DNA of 64,000 bases. It comes from Burkholderia ambifaria (GTDB lineage: Bacteria; Pseudomonadota; Gammaproteobacteria; Burkholderiales; Burkholderiaceae). The position numbers and the translations under genes are program-made. Location: assembly GCF_001443045.1 (NCBI RefSeq), contig NZ_LKPJ01000033.1, forward strand, positions 1-64,000, read 5' to 3'. A model generated the notes under the pieces. The model was given only the letters and a program-made list of their open reading frames with translations. It did no database searches and had not been told where the DNA came from. Below are positions 54,158-63,333 of this stretch, in pieces. Numbering within the stretch: the stretch's first letter is position 1; the number at the start of each line of letters is the position of its first letter.

Positions 54158-55504
54158 TCATACGGATTCGGAGGCCTGCGGCGCCGGCGCCGGCATCTCG
54201 GCGTCGCGGAACACGACGCTCACGAGCAGGCCGCCCGCGGCCGCGTCGCCGAGCGTCACCGTCGCGCCCTGCTGCGCCGCCACGCGCTTGACGATCGCGA
54301 GGCCGAGCCCGCTGCCCGACACGTCGGCGCGCGAGCGCGCAGAGCTGTCGCGGTAGAAGCGGTCGAACACGCGCTCGCGCTCGTCGGCCGGGATGCCGGG
54401 CCCGCTGTCGCCGATCTGCACGCATGTGCGGCCAGCCGCGTCGCGCATCAGCGACACGTCGATGCGGCCGCCGTCGGGCGTGTACTTCACCGCGTTGTCG
54501 AGCAGGTTGCCGAACATCACGCGCAGCGCGCCGACGTCCGCGACGACGCTCGCCGCGCGCGTCTCCTCGAAGCCGAGATCGATGTGGTGCCGTTGCGCGA
54601 GCGGCGCATGCGCGGCCACGCATTCGACAAGCAGCGCCTGCAGGTCGACCGGCTCGCGCATCGTCGCGCCATCCGGTTCGGCGCGTGCAAGCGCGAGCAG
54701 TTGCTCCGTGAGACGCGTCGCACGCGACACGCCATCCTGGAGATCCGCGACCGCCTCGCGGCGCGATGCGTCGTCCTTCGCGCGGGCGACGAGCTGCGCC
54801 TGGATCTGCACGGCCGCGAGCGGCGTGCGCAGTTCGTGCGCGGCGTCGGCCACGAACGCCTTCTGCGTGTCGAGCGCGGCCGACAGCCGCGCGAGCAGCC
54901 CGTTCAGCGCGCGCACGAGCGGCTGCACCTCGAGCGGCAGGCGCGCATCGGGCAGCGGATCGAGCGCTTCCGGCCGGCGCGCCTCGACCGCGCGCGTCAC
55001 GCGGCCGAGCGGTGCGAGCCCACGCCCGACGATCACCCACACGGCCGCGCCGAGGAACGGCAACAGCACGATCAGCGGCCACAGCGTGCGCAGCGCGACG
55101 TTCGCCGCGAGCCGGTTGCGCACCGACAGCGGCTGCGCGAGCTGCACGACGTTGTCGCCGACGATCGCGCCGTACACGCGCCATTCGCCGCGATCGGTGC
55201 GCTCGGTCGAGAAGCCGAGTTCCGCGCGCGGCGCGATCGGCGCACGCGGATGCGAGAAGTACATCAGCACGCCGTTGCGATTCCAGATCTGGATCACGAT
55301 GCCTTCGTCGCCATTGGTGCGCGAGCCGAACACCTGCGAGAACGGCTCGGACGGCAAGGCCGCCGCGATTTCCTGCAGTTGGTAGTCGAACAGCTCGTTC
55401 GCTTCGGCGAGCGCCTGCCGGTAGATGAGCCAGCCCGCGATGCCCACGCCCGCGACGACGATCGCAAGCAGCCAGATCAGCAATTGATGACGAATCGACC
55501 TCAC
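54158..55504 (-). CDS. Two-component sensor histidine kinase (QseC/TctE type)
   Basis: Inner-membrane kinase of 448 residues with helices at about 8-28 and 142-160 flanking a periplasmic sensor of the 2CSK_N type (LFDYQLQEIAAALPSEP). A HAMP-like linker follows. The H-box VADAAHELRTPLAAV carries phospho-acceptor His223, with N-box NLLDNAVKYTPDGG and G-boxes DSGPGIP and GSGLGLAIVKRV. It starts three bases after the response regulator stop. The signal is unknown; linkage to degP suggests periplasmic stress. Confidence 0.92.
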   Translation of the reverse strand: MRSIRHQLLIWLLAIVVAGVGIAGWLIYRQALAEANELFDYQLQEIAAALPSEPFSQVFGSRTNGDEGIVIQIWNRNGVLMYFSHPRAPIAPRAELGFSTERTDRGEWRVYGAIVGDNVVQLAQPLSVRNRLAANVALRTLWPLIVLLPFLGAAVWVIVGRGLAPLGRVTRAVEARRPEALDPLPDARLPLEVQPLVRALNGLLARLSAALDTQKAFVADAAHELRTPLAAVQIQAQLVARAKDDASRREAVADLQDGVSRATRLTEQLLALARAEPDGATMREPVDLQALLVECVAAHAPLAQRHHIDLGFEETRAASVVADVGALRVMFGNLLDNAVKYTPDGGRIDVSLMRDAAGRTCVQIGDSGPGIPADERERVFDRFYRDSSARSRADVSGSGLGLAIVKRVAAQQGATVTLGDAAAGGLLVSVVFRDAEMPAPAPQASESV

Positions 55505-55507
55505 GCG

Positions 55508-56170
55508 TCAGCTTTCCTTGACGACCATGTAGCCGAGACCGCGCACGTTGCGAATCAGGTCGGAGCCGAGCTTCTTGCGCAACGCGTGGATGTAGACCTC
55601 GACCGTGTTGCTGCCGATCTCCTCGCCCCAGCCGTACATCTTCTCCTCGAGCTGGCTCTTCGACAGCACCGCGCCGGGCCGCGCGAGCAGCGCCTCGAGC
55701 AGCGCGAACTCGCGCGCGGACAGCGCGACGGGCGCGCCGTCGAGCGTCACCTGGTGTGCCGCGGGATCGAGCGTGAGCGCGCCGTGGCGGATCAGCGACT
55801 CGCTGCGCCCCGCCTGGCGGCGGATCAGCGCGCGCATCCGCGCGCCCAGTTCGTCGAGGTCGAACGGCTTGACGAGGTAGTCGTCGGCGCCCGCGTCGAG
55901 GCCCTTCACGCGGTCGGCGACCGCATCGCGTGCGGTGACGATCAGCACCGGCAGCGACAGCCCGCGCGCGCGCAGCGTGCGCAGCACGTCGATGCCGTCG
56001 CGCTTCGGCAGGCCGAGATCGAGCAGCAGCAGGTCGTACGCCTCGCCGCCGAGCGCCGTGAGCGCCGCGTCGCCGTCCTGCACCCAGTCGACCGCGAAGC
56101 CGTCGGCGCGCAACGCCTTGCGCACGCCCTCGGCAATCATTCGATCGTCTTCAACAAGCAGAATCCGCAT
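55508..56170 (-). CDS. OmpR/PhoB-family response regulator (QseB/PmrA type)
   Basis: The 220-residue product has a receiver domain with acidic pocket Asp8/Asp9, phospho-acceptor Asp51 (LLLLDLGLPKRDG) and the conserved Lys in LVKPFDLDEL, then a winged-helix output domain (ALSAREFALLEALL to the closing RNVRGLGYMVV). The start at 56170 gives MRILLVEDD, the family N terminus. It is first of a regulator-kinase pair followed by degP. The CTTAA boxes at 54090-54127 are its likely target. Confidence 0.94.
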   Translation of the reverse strand: MRILLVEDDRMIAEGVRKALRADGFAVDWVQDGDAALTALGGEAYDLLLLDLGLPKRDGIDVLRTLRARGLSLPVLIVTARDAVADRVKGLDAGADDYLVKPFDLDELGARMRALIRRQAGRSESLIRHGALTLDPAAHQVTLDGAPVALSAREFALLEALLARPGAVLSKSQLEEKMYGWGEEIGSNTVEVYIHALRKKLGSDLIRNVRGLGYMVVKES

Positions 56171-56351
56171 CGGAACTGGAACCCATGGGCGAGTAAAACA
56201 TGGCGACCATTGTAGCGCCGCGAATCGCATGTGCCCCCTGCAATGCAACAGAAAGGCGGATTGCAAGGGGCGTGTCCGCACTTGTCTCTACAATGTGCGC
56301 TCCGGCGCCGCTAGCGCCCTGCCCGAACCCGTGCTTTTCCCGTATTCGCCC

Positions 56352-57887
56352 ATGCCGATTTCCGCTCTTTCCGCCCGGTTCGCGCCGCGCGCCCGTCTCT
56401 GCCTGCGCGCGGCCGCCGTCGTCGCCACCTGCACGGCCCTTGCGTTCGCACCGTCCGCGCAGGCCCGCAAGAAGCCTCACAAGGAAGCGCGCAAGACCGC
56501 CGTCGTGTCGCCCGCTGCGCGCGCGGCCGGCCTGCCGGCGTCCGTGCTCGTCGCGCTGCAGCGCGCGAAGGTACCGGCATCGGCGATGAGCGTCGTCGTC
56601 GAGCGCGTCGGCGATCCCGAACCGCTGATCGCATGGAACGCGAGCCGGCCGATGTTGCCGGCGTCGACGATGAAGCTCGTCACGACCTTCTCGGGCCTGT
56701 CGATCCTCGGCCCCGACTTCCGCTGGCGCACCACCGCGTATTCGGACGGCTCGATCGATCCGGACGGCACGCTGCAGGGCAACCTGTACATCAAGGGCAC
56801 CGGCGATCCGAAGCTCGTGCCCGAGGAACTGATCGACCTCGTCGACAAGCTCCGCAAGGCGGGCGTCAAGCGCGTGGCCGGCGGCCTCGTGCTCGACAAA
56901 AGCTATTTTGCCGCGTCGACGCGCGACCTGCCGTCGTTTGACGACGACGTGAGCGCACCGTACAACGTCGGCCCCGATCCGCTGCTGTACGCGTTCAAGG
57001 CCGTGTCGTTCACGGTCACGCCGGGTGACGACGGCAAGGTCGCCGTCGACGTGCTGCCGCCGCTCGCGAACCTGTCGATCGACAATCAGCTGTACGAAGG
57101 TAGCGGATCGTGCGGCGCGGCCGCCACGGCCGCGCGTCCGACGCTGTCGGCCGGCGGCGGCGGCATCATGACCGCGTCGTTCGCCGGCGACTATCCGCTG
57201 CGTTGCGGCGCGCACACGACCAACCTCGCGATCCTCGATCACACGGCGTTCTTCGCGCGCGGCTTCCTCGCGCTGTGGCAGCAGGACGGCGGCACGATCG
57301 CGGGACCGGTCAGCGAAGGCAAAGTGCCGACCACCGCGCGCCCGCTGGCCGTCCATCACAGCCCCGTGCTCGGCAGCATCGTCTACGACATCAACAAGTT
57401 CAGCAACAACGTGATGGCGCGCAACCTGTTCCTGACGATCGGCGCGGTCGCCGGCAAGCCGCCCGCCACCCCCGAGCAGTCGAGCCGCGCGATTCACGCG
57501 TTCCTGCAGAAGAGCGGGATCGCGATGCCCGACCTCGAGCTCGAGAACGGCTCGGGGCTGTCGCGCGACGAGCACGTGAGCGCGCTGTCGCTCGCCGCGC
57601 TGCTGCAGGCCGCGAACGCGAGCCCCGTCGCGCAGGCGTTCGTCGATTCGCTGCCGATCGCCGGCATCGACGGCACGATGAAGAACCGCCTGACCAACGC
57701 CGGCGTGCTCGGCAACGCGCACATCAAGACCGGCACGCTGCGCGACGTGCGCGCGATCGCGGGCTACGTCGCGGGTGCCGACGGGCAGAGCTACATCGTC
57801 GTCAGCTTCATCAACGACGATCACGCGGAAGCCGCGCGCGCCGCGCACGACACGCTGCTCGAATGGGTCTACGCGGGCGCGCGCTGA
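56352..57887 (+). CDS. dacB: D-alanyl-D-alanine carboxypeptidase/endopeptidase (PBP4, DacB)
   Basis: Periplasmic low-molecular-mass penicillin-binding protein of peptidase family S13, 511 residues. A Sec signal covers about 1-38 (ALAFAPSAQA). Active-site motifs are STMK (Ser105-Lys108), SNN (351-353) and KTG (459-461). It trims pentapeptides and cuts peptide cross-links, and works with amidases such as AmiC in cell separation. It is divergent from the response regulator gene across 181 bases. The ATG is chosen for the signal peptide; in-frame upstream sequence lies in the regulator gene. Confidence 0.93.
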   Translation: MPISALSARFAPRARLCLRAAAVVATCTALAFAPSAQARKKPHKEARKTAVVSPAARAAGLPASVLVALQRAKVPASAMSVVVERVGDPEPLIAWNASRPMLPASTMKLVTTFSGLSILGPDFRWRTTAYSDGSIDPDGTLQGNLYIKGTGDPKLVPEELIDLVDKLRKAGVKRVAGGLVLDKSYFAASTRDLPSFDDDVSAPYNVGPDPLLYAFKAVSFTVTPGDDGKVAVDVLPPLANLSIDNQLYEGSGSCGAAATAARPTLSAGGGGIMTASFAGDYPLRCGAHTTNLAILDHTAFFARGFLALWQQDGGTIAGPVSEGKVPTTARPLAVHHSPVLGSIVYDINKFSNNVMARNLFLTIGAVAGKPPATPEQSSRAIHAFLQKSGIAMPDLELENGSGLSRDEHVSALSLAALLQAANASPVAQAFVDSLPIAGIDGTMKNRLTNAGVLGNAHIKTGTLRDVRAIAGYVAGADGQSYIVVSFINDDHAEAARAAHDTLLEWVYAGAR

Positions 57888-58054
57888 CGACGCACGCGCC
57901 GCGACGCGGCGCACCCGTGCCCCGCGACCGGCTTGCGTCGAGCGCGGGGCGATACCGGCTTTCGAAGCCCGCGGCCCCCGGGACTTCGCCCGTCGCGGTT
58001 TGAAACGGCCTCGGCCGCCGGCACGCCGCGCACCGCCGGCCCATCCTGCCCACA

Positions 58055-58080
58055 AAAAAGGGGCCGCACCGCACGGCCCC
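58055..58080 (-). terminator. Minus-strand intrinsic terminator after the candidate small RNA
   Basis: A 7-bp G/C stem (58060-58066 with 58074-58080, GGGGCCG/CGGCCCC) with a 7-base loop is followed on the minus strand by six T residues (A-run from 58054). The orientation is opposite to both flanking genes. Bases 57888-58053 hold nothing else I can name. Confidence 0.75.
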
Positions 58081-58233
58081 GTTGCGCATGGTTTCCGTAG
58101 AAACCCTGTCCTCAGAGGGAACCCTCTACGCTGCCCCCTCGCCTAGCGCGTTGCGATTGCGTAGGCTGTTGGCCTGACCGATATCTACAACGGGCCATGC
58201 GCCCGGCCTCACGGCTTGCAGGGGAAAGGAGGA
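58060..58233 (-). ncRNA. Probable structured small RNA with its own terminator
   Basis: Between the dacB stop and the sterol-desaturase gene, the minus strand can fold extensively and ends in a terminator. Visible helices include GGTTTC/GAAACC around 58090-58105, CGTAG/CTACG closing 58096-58130, AGAGGG/CCCTCT near 58115-58128, CCCCT/AGGGG joining about 58134 and 58222, and CGGGC/GCCCG near 58191-58205. Helices and terminator span about 175 nt, the size of 6S RNA, and no minus-strand gene lies nearby to explain a terminator. A CCTGACCGATATC stretch on the opposite strand recalls a 6S element but is in the wrong orientation. Identity is unresolved. Confidence 0.4.
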
Positions 58234-58242
58234 GACACGTCC

Positions 58243-59157
58243 ATGCGATTCGACGTCGAATTGCTTCTGCTCGCGCTGGCGCCCGTCTTCCTGCTGTGCA
58301 TCGCGTGGGAGGCCTGGCACCTCGCCCGCACGCGTGCGCAGGACCCTGTCTATGCGTGGCGCGACACGCTGTGCAATGCAGTGCTCGCGCTGATGCACCA
58401 GGGCGCCGACAAGCTCGCGTGGCTGTTCGTGATCCCCATTTATGCGTACTGCTACGCACATTTTCGGTTGTTCACGTGGCACGACGGCTGGCTGTCGTTC
58501 GTCGTGCTGTTCGTCGGCCAGGATTTCCTCTACTACGTGTTCCATCGCGCGAGCCATCGCGTGCGCTGGCTGTGGGCCGCGCACGTCGTGCACCACTCGT
58601 CCGAGCGGATGAATTTCTCGACCGCGTTCCGGCAGAGCCTGATGTATCCGGTCGCGGGCATGTGGGCGTTCTGGCTGCCGCTCGCGTTCCTCGGCTTTCC
58701 GCCGCAGCAGATCGTCGGCGTCGTGCTGATCAATCTCGCGTTCCAGTTCTTCGTGCACACGCAGGCGATCGGCAAGCTCGGCTGGCTCGAATACGTGCTC
58801 AACACGCCGTCGATCCATCGCGCGCATCATGCACGCAACCCGCGCTACATCGACCGCAATTACGCAGGTGTACTGGTGATCTGGGACCGCCTGTTCGGCA
58901 GCTACGTCGAGGAGTCGCCCGACGATCCGCCGCAATACGGAATCGTCGAGCCGCTCGGCTCGAACAACCCGCTCGTCGCGACGTTTCACGAGTGGGCGTC
59001 GATGGCGGCCGACGCGCTGCGCGTCGACGGATGGCGCAACAAGCTGCGCGCGATTTTCGGCCCGCCCGAATGGGCGAGCGCTTATCATGCGCAGATCGCC
59101 GAGGCCGCAAACCACGATCCGCGCACCACGCCGCTCGCGGCCGTGCGCGACCAATAA
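58243..59157 (+). CDS. Sterol desaturase / fatty acid hydroxylase family membrane protein
   Basis: Di-iron integral membrane enzyme of 304 residues with about four to five helices and the histidine clusters HRASH (HxxxH), HVVHHSS (HxxHH) and HRAHHARN (HxxHH). These bind the two irons in C-5 sterol desaturases, alkylglycerol monooxygenases and related hydroxylases. The substrate is not predictable. AAGGAGGAGA lies eight bases before the ATG used; an in-frame ATG nine codons earlier lacks such a site. The gene follows the candidate small RNA, transcribed in the opposite direction. Confidence 0.88.
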   Translation: MRFDVELLLLALAPVFLLCIAWEAWHLARTRAQDPVYAWRDTLCNAVLALMHQGADKLAWLFVIPIYAYCYAHFRLFTWHDGWLSFVVLFVGQDFLYYVFHRASHRVRWLWAAHVVHHSSERMNFSTAFRQSLMYPVAGMWAFWLPLAFLGFPPQQIVGVVLINLAFQFFVHTQAIGKLGWLEYVLNTPSIHRAHHARNPRYIDRNYAGVLVIWDRLFGSYVEESPDDPPQYGIVEPLGSNNPLVATFHEWASMAADALRVDGWRNKLRAIFGPPEWASAYHAQIAEAANHDPRTTPLAAVRDQ

Positions 59158-59251
59158 CCGCTTCAGCCAACGGCCGCCGTGCAGCCTGAACCTGAGCGGG
59201 CACACGGCAGATGCACAACACATCGGGCCATATCTACGAGGAGATCCATCG

Positions 59252-60388
59252 ATGCAGTCACGACAATCCACTCCGTCGCGCAACCGTCAACGCCTGCTGC
59301 GCACCGCGCAGGTCGCAATCGCGGGCGCCGCGCTCGCCCTGCTCGCCGCGTGCGGCGGCGGTGACGACAACAACAACAGCGCGTCGAACACGCCGCCGTC
59401 CGGCGTGAAAATGCAGATCGTGTCGTTCGGCGACAGCCTGTCGGACGTCGGTACCTACTCGCAGATCAAGCTCGGCTTCGGCGGCGGCCGCTTCACGACC
59501 AACCCCGGTCAGGTGTGGACGCAGGACGTCGCGCAGTACTACGGCGACACGCTGCAGCCCGCGAACCAGGGCGGCTTCGGCGTCCCGCTGCAGGCCACGG
59601 GCGGCCTCGGCTACGCACAGGGCGGCTCGCGCGTGACGCTGCAGCCGGGCATCGGCCACGCGGCGTCGAGCGTGCCGAACCCCGACTACGCGCAGGCAAC
59701 CACGACGCCGATCGCCGACCAGGTCAAGCAGTACCTGTCGCAGCACGGCAGCTTCAACGCCGGCCAGATCGTGCTGATCAACGGCGGCGCGAACGACATC
59801 TTCTATCAGGCGCAGGTCGCGCAGGCGCAAGGCAACACGCCGGCCGCGCAGCTCGCGGCCGCGCAGGCGATCGGCCTCGCCGCTCAGCAGCTCGGCGGCA
59901 TCGTCCAGCAGATCGTCGCGGCCGGTGCGTCGCACGTGTTCGTCGCGAACGTGCCGGACATCGGCAGCACGCCGCTCGCGCTGCAGGGCGGCACGCAGGC
60001 CGCGTTCACACAGCTGTCGGGGCTCTTCAACCAGGCGCTGGTCGGCACGCTCGTTGCACTGAAGGTCGACACGACGAAGTACGCGATGCTCGATTCGTTC
60101 AAGTGGCAGGACGGCATCGCGGCGAACTACCAGGCGAACGGCTTCAGCGTGTCGAACACCGACACCGCGTGCAACCTGAAGGCGATGGTCGCGGCCGCGA
60201 CCCAGTACGGCGTCGCGGATGCAACCGCCTTCGGCTCGTCGCTGTTCTGTTCGCCGCAGACCTACACGACCGCCAACGCGGACCAGACCTACATGTTCGC
60301 CGACACGGTCCACCCGACGACGCGCCTGCACGCGCTGTTCGCGCAATACGCCGAGCAGCAGATCGCGGCATCGGGCGTCGGCAAGTAA
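59252..60388 (+). CDS. GDSL-family (SGNH) lipase/esterase lipoprotein
   Basis: The 378-residue product has a lipoprotein signal with lipobox LAAC (Cys34) followed by an Asp/Asn-rich spacer. The hydrolase domain has block I SFGDSLSDVGT (Ser62), block III GGANDIFYQ and block V DTVHPTTRLH (Asp351, His354). It probably acts at the outer membrane or cell surface on esters. Length and architecture fit SGNH lipoproteins of Burkholderia. GAGGAGA precedes the ATG. A strong terminator follows. Confidence 0.9.
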   Translation: MQSRQSTPSRNRQRLLRTAQVAIAGAALALLAACGGGDDNNNSASNTPPSGVKMQIVSFGDSLSDVGTYSQIKLGFGGGRFTTNPGQVWTQDVAQYYGDTLQPANQGGFGVPLQATGGLGYAQGGSRVTLQPGIGHAASSVPNPDYAQATTTPIADQVKQYLSQHGSFNAGQIVLINGGANDIFYQAQVAQAQGNTPAAQLAAAQAIGLAAQQLGGIVQQIVAAGASHVFVANVPDIGSTPLALQGGTQAAFTQLSGLFNQALVGTLVALKVDTTKYAMLDSFKWQDGIAANYQANGFSVSNTDTACNLKAMVAAATQYGVADATAFGSSLFCSPQTYTTANADQTYMFADTVHPTTRLHALFAQYAEQQIAASGVGK

Positions 60389-60411
60389 GCGGCCCGCCAC
60401 GCGCGCAAACG

Positions 60412-60447
60412 AAAACGCCCGACCGGTTCGCCGGTCGGGCGTTTTTT
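60412..60447 (+). terminator. Intrinsic terminator after the GDSL lipase gene
   Basis: A 15-bp stem (AAAACGCCCGACCGG from 60412, pairing with CCGGTCGGGCGTTTT from 60431) with a TTCG tetraloop ends in a run of six T. It lies 23 bases past the stop codon and, being A-flanked on the other side, can also end the convergent purine operon. Confidence 0.92.
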
Positions 60448-60472
60448 GTTCCGGACGATGCGAAACGCTGCG

Positions 60473-61501
60473 TCAGTCGCGCGCTTCGAACGCCGCGGCC
60501 GCACGACCGAGACGATCGTTGACCGCGATCCACTCGACGGTCTCGGGCAGCTTCTCCACGAGGATGCGTGCGACCTGCGCGCGGTCGAGCGCGCGCAGCA
60601 TGCCGTACAGGTCGCGCGCATACGCCTGTGGATCTTCGGGCGCCGCGACGAAATGCACGCCGTCGGCCTGTGCCCAGCGTCCCGCGCGCGACGCGCGTGC
60701 GACGAGCGCAACGCGTTCGCCATCGGTCTGCGCGGCCGCGAGCAGCGGCTCGAGCGCCTCGAACGGCAGCAGCGCGAGCGGCGTGCGCGGCGCGTAATGC
60801 GCCTTCAGCGTGCCGGACGCGCGCGGCGCGGTCGCGTCGCTGCCGTCGGGCAGGCGCGGCGCGCGGCCGAGCACGTCGGCAATCTGCTGCGGCGTCACGT
60901 GGCCCGGGCGCAGCAGCGCCGGGAAGCCGCGCGACAGGTCGAGGATCGTCGATTCGATGCCGACTTCGGACGGACCGCCGTCGAGCACGTGAACCGTGTC
61001 GCCGAATTCGTCGCGCACGTGCTGTGCGGTGGTCGGGCTCACGTGGCCGAAGCGATTCGCGGACGGCGCGGCGACACCGCCGTGACCGCCGCGCCGCGCG
61101 CTGAACGCGGCCAGCAGCGCCTGCGCGACCGGATGCGACGGGCAGCGCAGGCCGACCGAATCCTGGCCGCCGCTCACGGCGTCCGGGATGCGCGCATGGC
61201 GTTTCAGGATCAGCGTGAGCGGGCCCGGCCAGAACGCATCGATCAGCGCCTTCGCATCGGCCGGCAGGTCGTCGGCCCAGTAGCCCGGATCCCCGCCGGG
61301 CGGCAAATGCACGATCACCGGATGGTTCGCCGGGCGCCCTTTCGCCGCGTAGATGCGCGCGACGGCTTCGGGATTCGCCGCGTCGCCGCCGAGCCCGTAG
61401 ACGGTTTCGGTCGGGAATGCGACGAGCTGCCCCGCGTCGAGCAGCGCGGCAGCCGCGTCGATCTGCGCGGGCGTCACGGCGTGCGGGAGATCGATGGACA
61501 T
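60473..61501 (-). CDS. tsaC: L-threonylcarbamoyladenylate synthase (Sua5/YwlC/YrdC)
   Basis: Makes threonylcarbamoyl-AMP from threonine, bicarbonate and ATP for tRNA t6A37. The 342-residue product has the YrdC domain (about 12-210; FPTETVYGLGGDA, YAAKGRPANHPVIVH, VAAPSANRFGHVSPTTAQHV) plus a C-terminal Sua5 domain (ASGTLKAHYAPRTPLALL), so it is the long Sua5 type rather than short TsaC. It follows purK on the minus strand with 11 bases between, making it the last gene of the purC-purE-purK transcript. Confidence 0.92.
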   Translation of the reverse strand: MSIDLPHAVTPAQIDAAAALLDAGQLVAFPTETVYGLGGDAANPEAVARIYAAKGRPANHPVIVHLPPGGDPGYWADDLPADAKALIDAFWPGPLTLILKRHARIPDAVSGGQDSVGLRCPSHPVAQALLAAFSARRGGHGGVAAPSANRFGHVSPTTAQHVRDEFGDTVHVLDGGPSEVGIESTILDLSRGFPALLRPGHVTPQQIADVLGRAPRLPDGSDATAPRASGTLKAHYAPRTPLALLPFEALEPLLAAAQTDGERVALVARASRAGRWAQADGVHFVAAPEDPQAYARDLYGMLRALDRAQVARILVEKLPETVEWIAVNDRLGRAAAAFEARD

Positions 61502-61512
61502 CGGCCGGCGCC

Positions 61513-62709
61513 TCAGTCGATCGCCACGCGCAGCAGCTGCGCGCACGCGGTGGCGGCGGCGACGGCCTCGTCGCGCGTCTCGGCCGTGAAGTTCACGTGG
61601 CCCATCTTGCGGCCGACGCGCGCTTCTTCCTTGCCGTACAGATGCAGGTGCGCGGCCGGCATCGCGGCGACCGTGTCCCACGGCGGCGTGACGGCTTCGG
61701 CCGCGCCGCCGTTCGGGAACCACACGTCGCCGAGGATGTTCAGCATCGCGGCCGGCGAATGCTGGCGCGGGTTGCCGAGCGGCATGCGCGTCATCGCGCG
61801 CACCTGCTGCTCGAACTGGCTCGTTGCGCACGCATCGACCGTGTAGTGGCCGGAGTTGTGCGGGCGCGGCGCCATTTCGTTCGCAACGAACGAGCCGTCT
61901 TCCAGCACGAAGAATTCGACGCACAGCACGCCGACGTAGCCGAGCGTATCGGCGATCCGGACGGCCGCCTGCTGCGCCTCTTCGACACGCGCGGCATCGG
62001 CGGCCGGCGCCGGCACGACGGTCAGCGCGAGGATGCCGTTGTGATGCACGTTCTGCGCGAGCGGGAATGCGGCCGAGCGGCCGTCCACGCCGCGCGCGAT
62101 CAGCGCGGACACTTCGTATTTGAGCGGCAGGCGCTTTTCGAGCACGCACGGCACGCCGCCGAGCGCCGCATGCGCGTCGCGCGCTTCCTGCACGGTGCCC
62201 ACGCGCACCTGGCCCTTGCCGTCGTAGCCGAGGCGCGCCGTCTTCAGGATGCCCGGCAGCACCGCGCCGAGCGCGGCATCGTCGAGCGCGGCGAGTGCCG
62301 CCGCCGATTCGATCACGACGTGCGGCGCGACCGGCACGCCGGAGGCCTCGATGAAACGCTTCTCCGCGATCCGGTCCTGCGCGACCGCGACGCAGCGGCC
62401 GGCCGGCGCGACGAACGTCGTGCGCGCGAGGAAATCGAGGCTCGCGGCCGGCACGTTCTCGAACTCCGTCGACACGGCATCGCACAGGTCGGCCAGTTCG
62501 GCGAGCGCGGCTTCGTCGTCGTAGGCCGCGCGCAGGTGGCGGTCGGCGACCGCGCCGGCGGGGCTCGTCGGGTCGGGATCAAGCACGGCGACGCGATAGC
62601 CCATCGACTGGGCGGCAAAGCAGAACATGCGGCCGAGCTGGCCACCGCCGACCATGCCCAGCCACGCGCCGGGCAGGATCGGGGAAACGGAATCAGGAGT
62701 TGCGGTCAT
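61513..62709 (-). CDS. purK: 5-(carboxyamino)imidazole ribonucleotide synthase
   Basis: ATP-grasp enzyme converting AIR and bicarbonate to N5-CAIR in purine synthesis. The 398-residue product shows the N-terminal GMVGGGQLGRMFCFAAQSMGYRVAVLDPDP, the ATP-grasp core with LKTARLGYDGKGQVRV, and EFFVLEDGSFVANEMAPRPHNSGHYTVDA with metal-binding Glu/Asn. It lies between purE and sua5, 87 bases after purE. Confidence 0.96.
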   Translation of the reverse strand: MTATPDSVSPILPGAWLGMVGGGQLGRMFCFAAQSMGYRVAVLDPDPTSPAGAVADRHLRAAYDDEAALAELADLCDAVSTEFENVPAASLDFLARTTFVAPAGRCVAVAQDRIAEKRFIEASGVPVAPHVVIESAAALAALDDAALGAVLPGILKTARLGYDGKGQVRVGTVQEARDAHAALGGVPCVLEKRLPLKYEVSALIARGVDGRSAAFPLAQNVHHNGILALTVVPAPAADAARVEEAQQAAVRIADTLGYVGVLCVEFFVLEDGSFVANEMAPRPHNSGHYTVDACATSQFEQQVRAMTRMPLGNPRQHSPAAMLNILGDVWFPNGGAAEAVTPPWDTVAAMPAAHLHLYGKEEARVGRKMGHVNFTAETRDEAVAAATACAQLLRVAID

Positions 62710-62796
62710 GTCAGTGATCGGTCGCGGCGGGCGCTGCCCGCCGCAGTGGGGAGGTCGGGTGGCCGCTGGAATGGCAGTGCGGCCGCCGGTGCGCCG

Positions 62797-63318
62797 TCAA
62801 GCCAGCGGCGGCAGCACCATCGCGTGCGCGGCTTCGTTCTGACGCACGCGGAACGCGGCGAGCCGGTTCGCATAGTCGACCGACGTGCCGGACAGGATCG
62901 ACACCGCGAACAGCGCGGCATTCGCGGCGCCGGCCTCGCCGATCGCGAACGTCGCGACCGGCACGCCCTTCGGCATCTGCACGATCGAGTGCAGCGAATC
63001 GACGCCCTTCAGGTACTTGCTCGCGACCGGCACGCCGAGCACCGGCACCGTGGTTTTCGCGGCCAGCATGCCGGGCAGGTGCGCGGCACCGCCGGCGCCC
63101 GCGATGATCGCGCGCAGCCCGCGCTCGCGCGCCTTCTCCGCATAGTCGAACATCTCGTCGGGCATCCGGTGCGCGGACACGACCTTCGCTTCGTACGGCA
63201 CGCCGAATTCCTGCAGGATCGCGACCGCGTTCTTCATCACGTCCCAGTCGGAACTCGAACCCATCAGCACGCCGACGAGCGGCGCGCTGTGCGTGTGGGC
63301 AGTCTGGACTTCACTCAT
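62797..63318 (-). CDS. purE: N5-carboxyaminoimidazole ribonucleotide mutase
   Basis: Class I PurE, moving the carboxyl group of N5-CAIR to give CAIR. The 173-residue product has VLMGSSSDWDVMKNAVAILQEFG, the active-site VSAHRMPDEM with catalytic His, and GAGGAAHLPGMLAAKTTVPVLGVP. It acts directly after PurK, whose gene follows. It starts 15 bases after the purC stop. Confidence 0.97.
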   Translation of the reverse strand: MSEVQTAHTHSAPLVGVLMGSSSDWDVMKNAVAILQEFGVPYEAKVVSAHRMPDEMFDYAEKARERGLRAIIAGAGGAAHLPGMLAAKTTVPVLGVPVASKYLKGVDSLHSIVQMPKGVPVATFAIGEAGAANAALFAVSILSGTSVDYANRLAAFRVRQNEAAHAMVLPPLA

Positions 63319-63333
63319 TTCGTGCGTTCTCTC

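Noticed and set aside
58060..58233. Assignment of the structured RNA as SRP 4.5S RNA because of a GGTCAGG...CAGCC stretch
   Set aside because: The universally conserved GGAAGGAAGCAGC core is absent, so this identity was dropped; only an unnamed RNA is reported.
58248..58261. A 14-bp perfect palindrome ATTCGACGTCGAAT
   Set aside because: It lies within the first codons of the sterol-desaturase gene with no second copy seen, and such GC/CG-centred palindromes arise often by codon bias.
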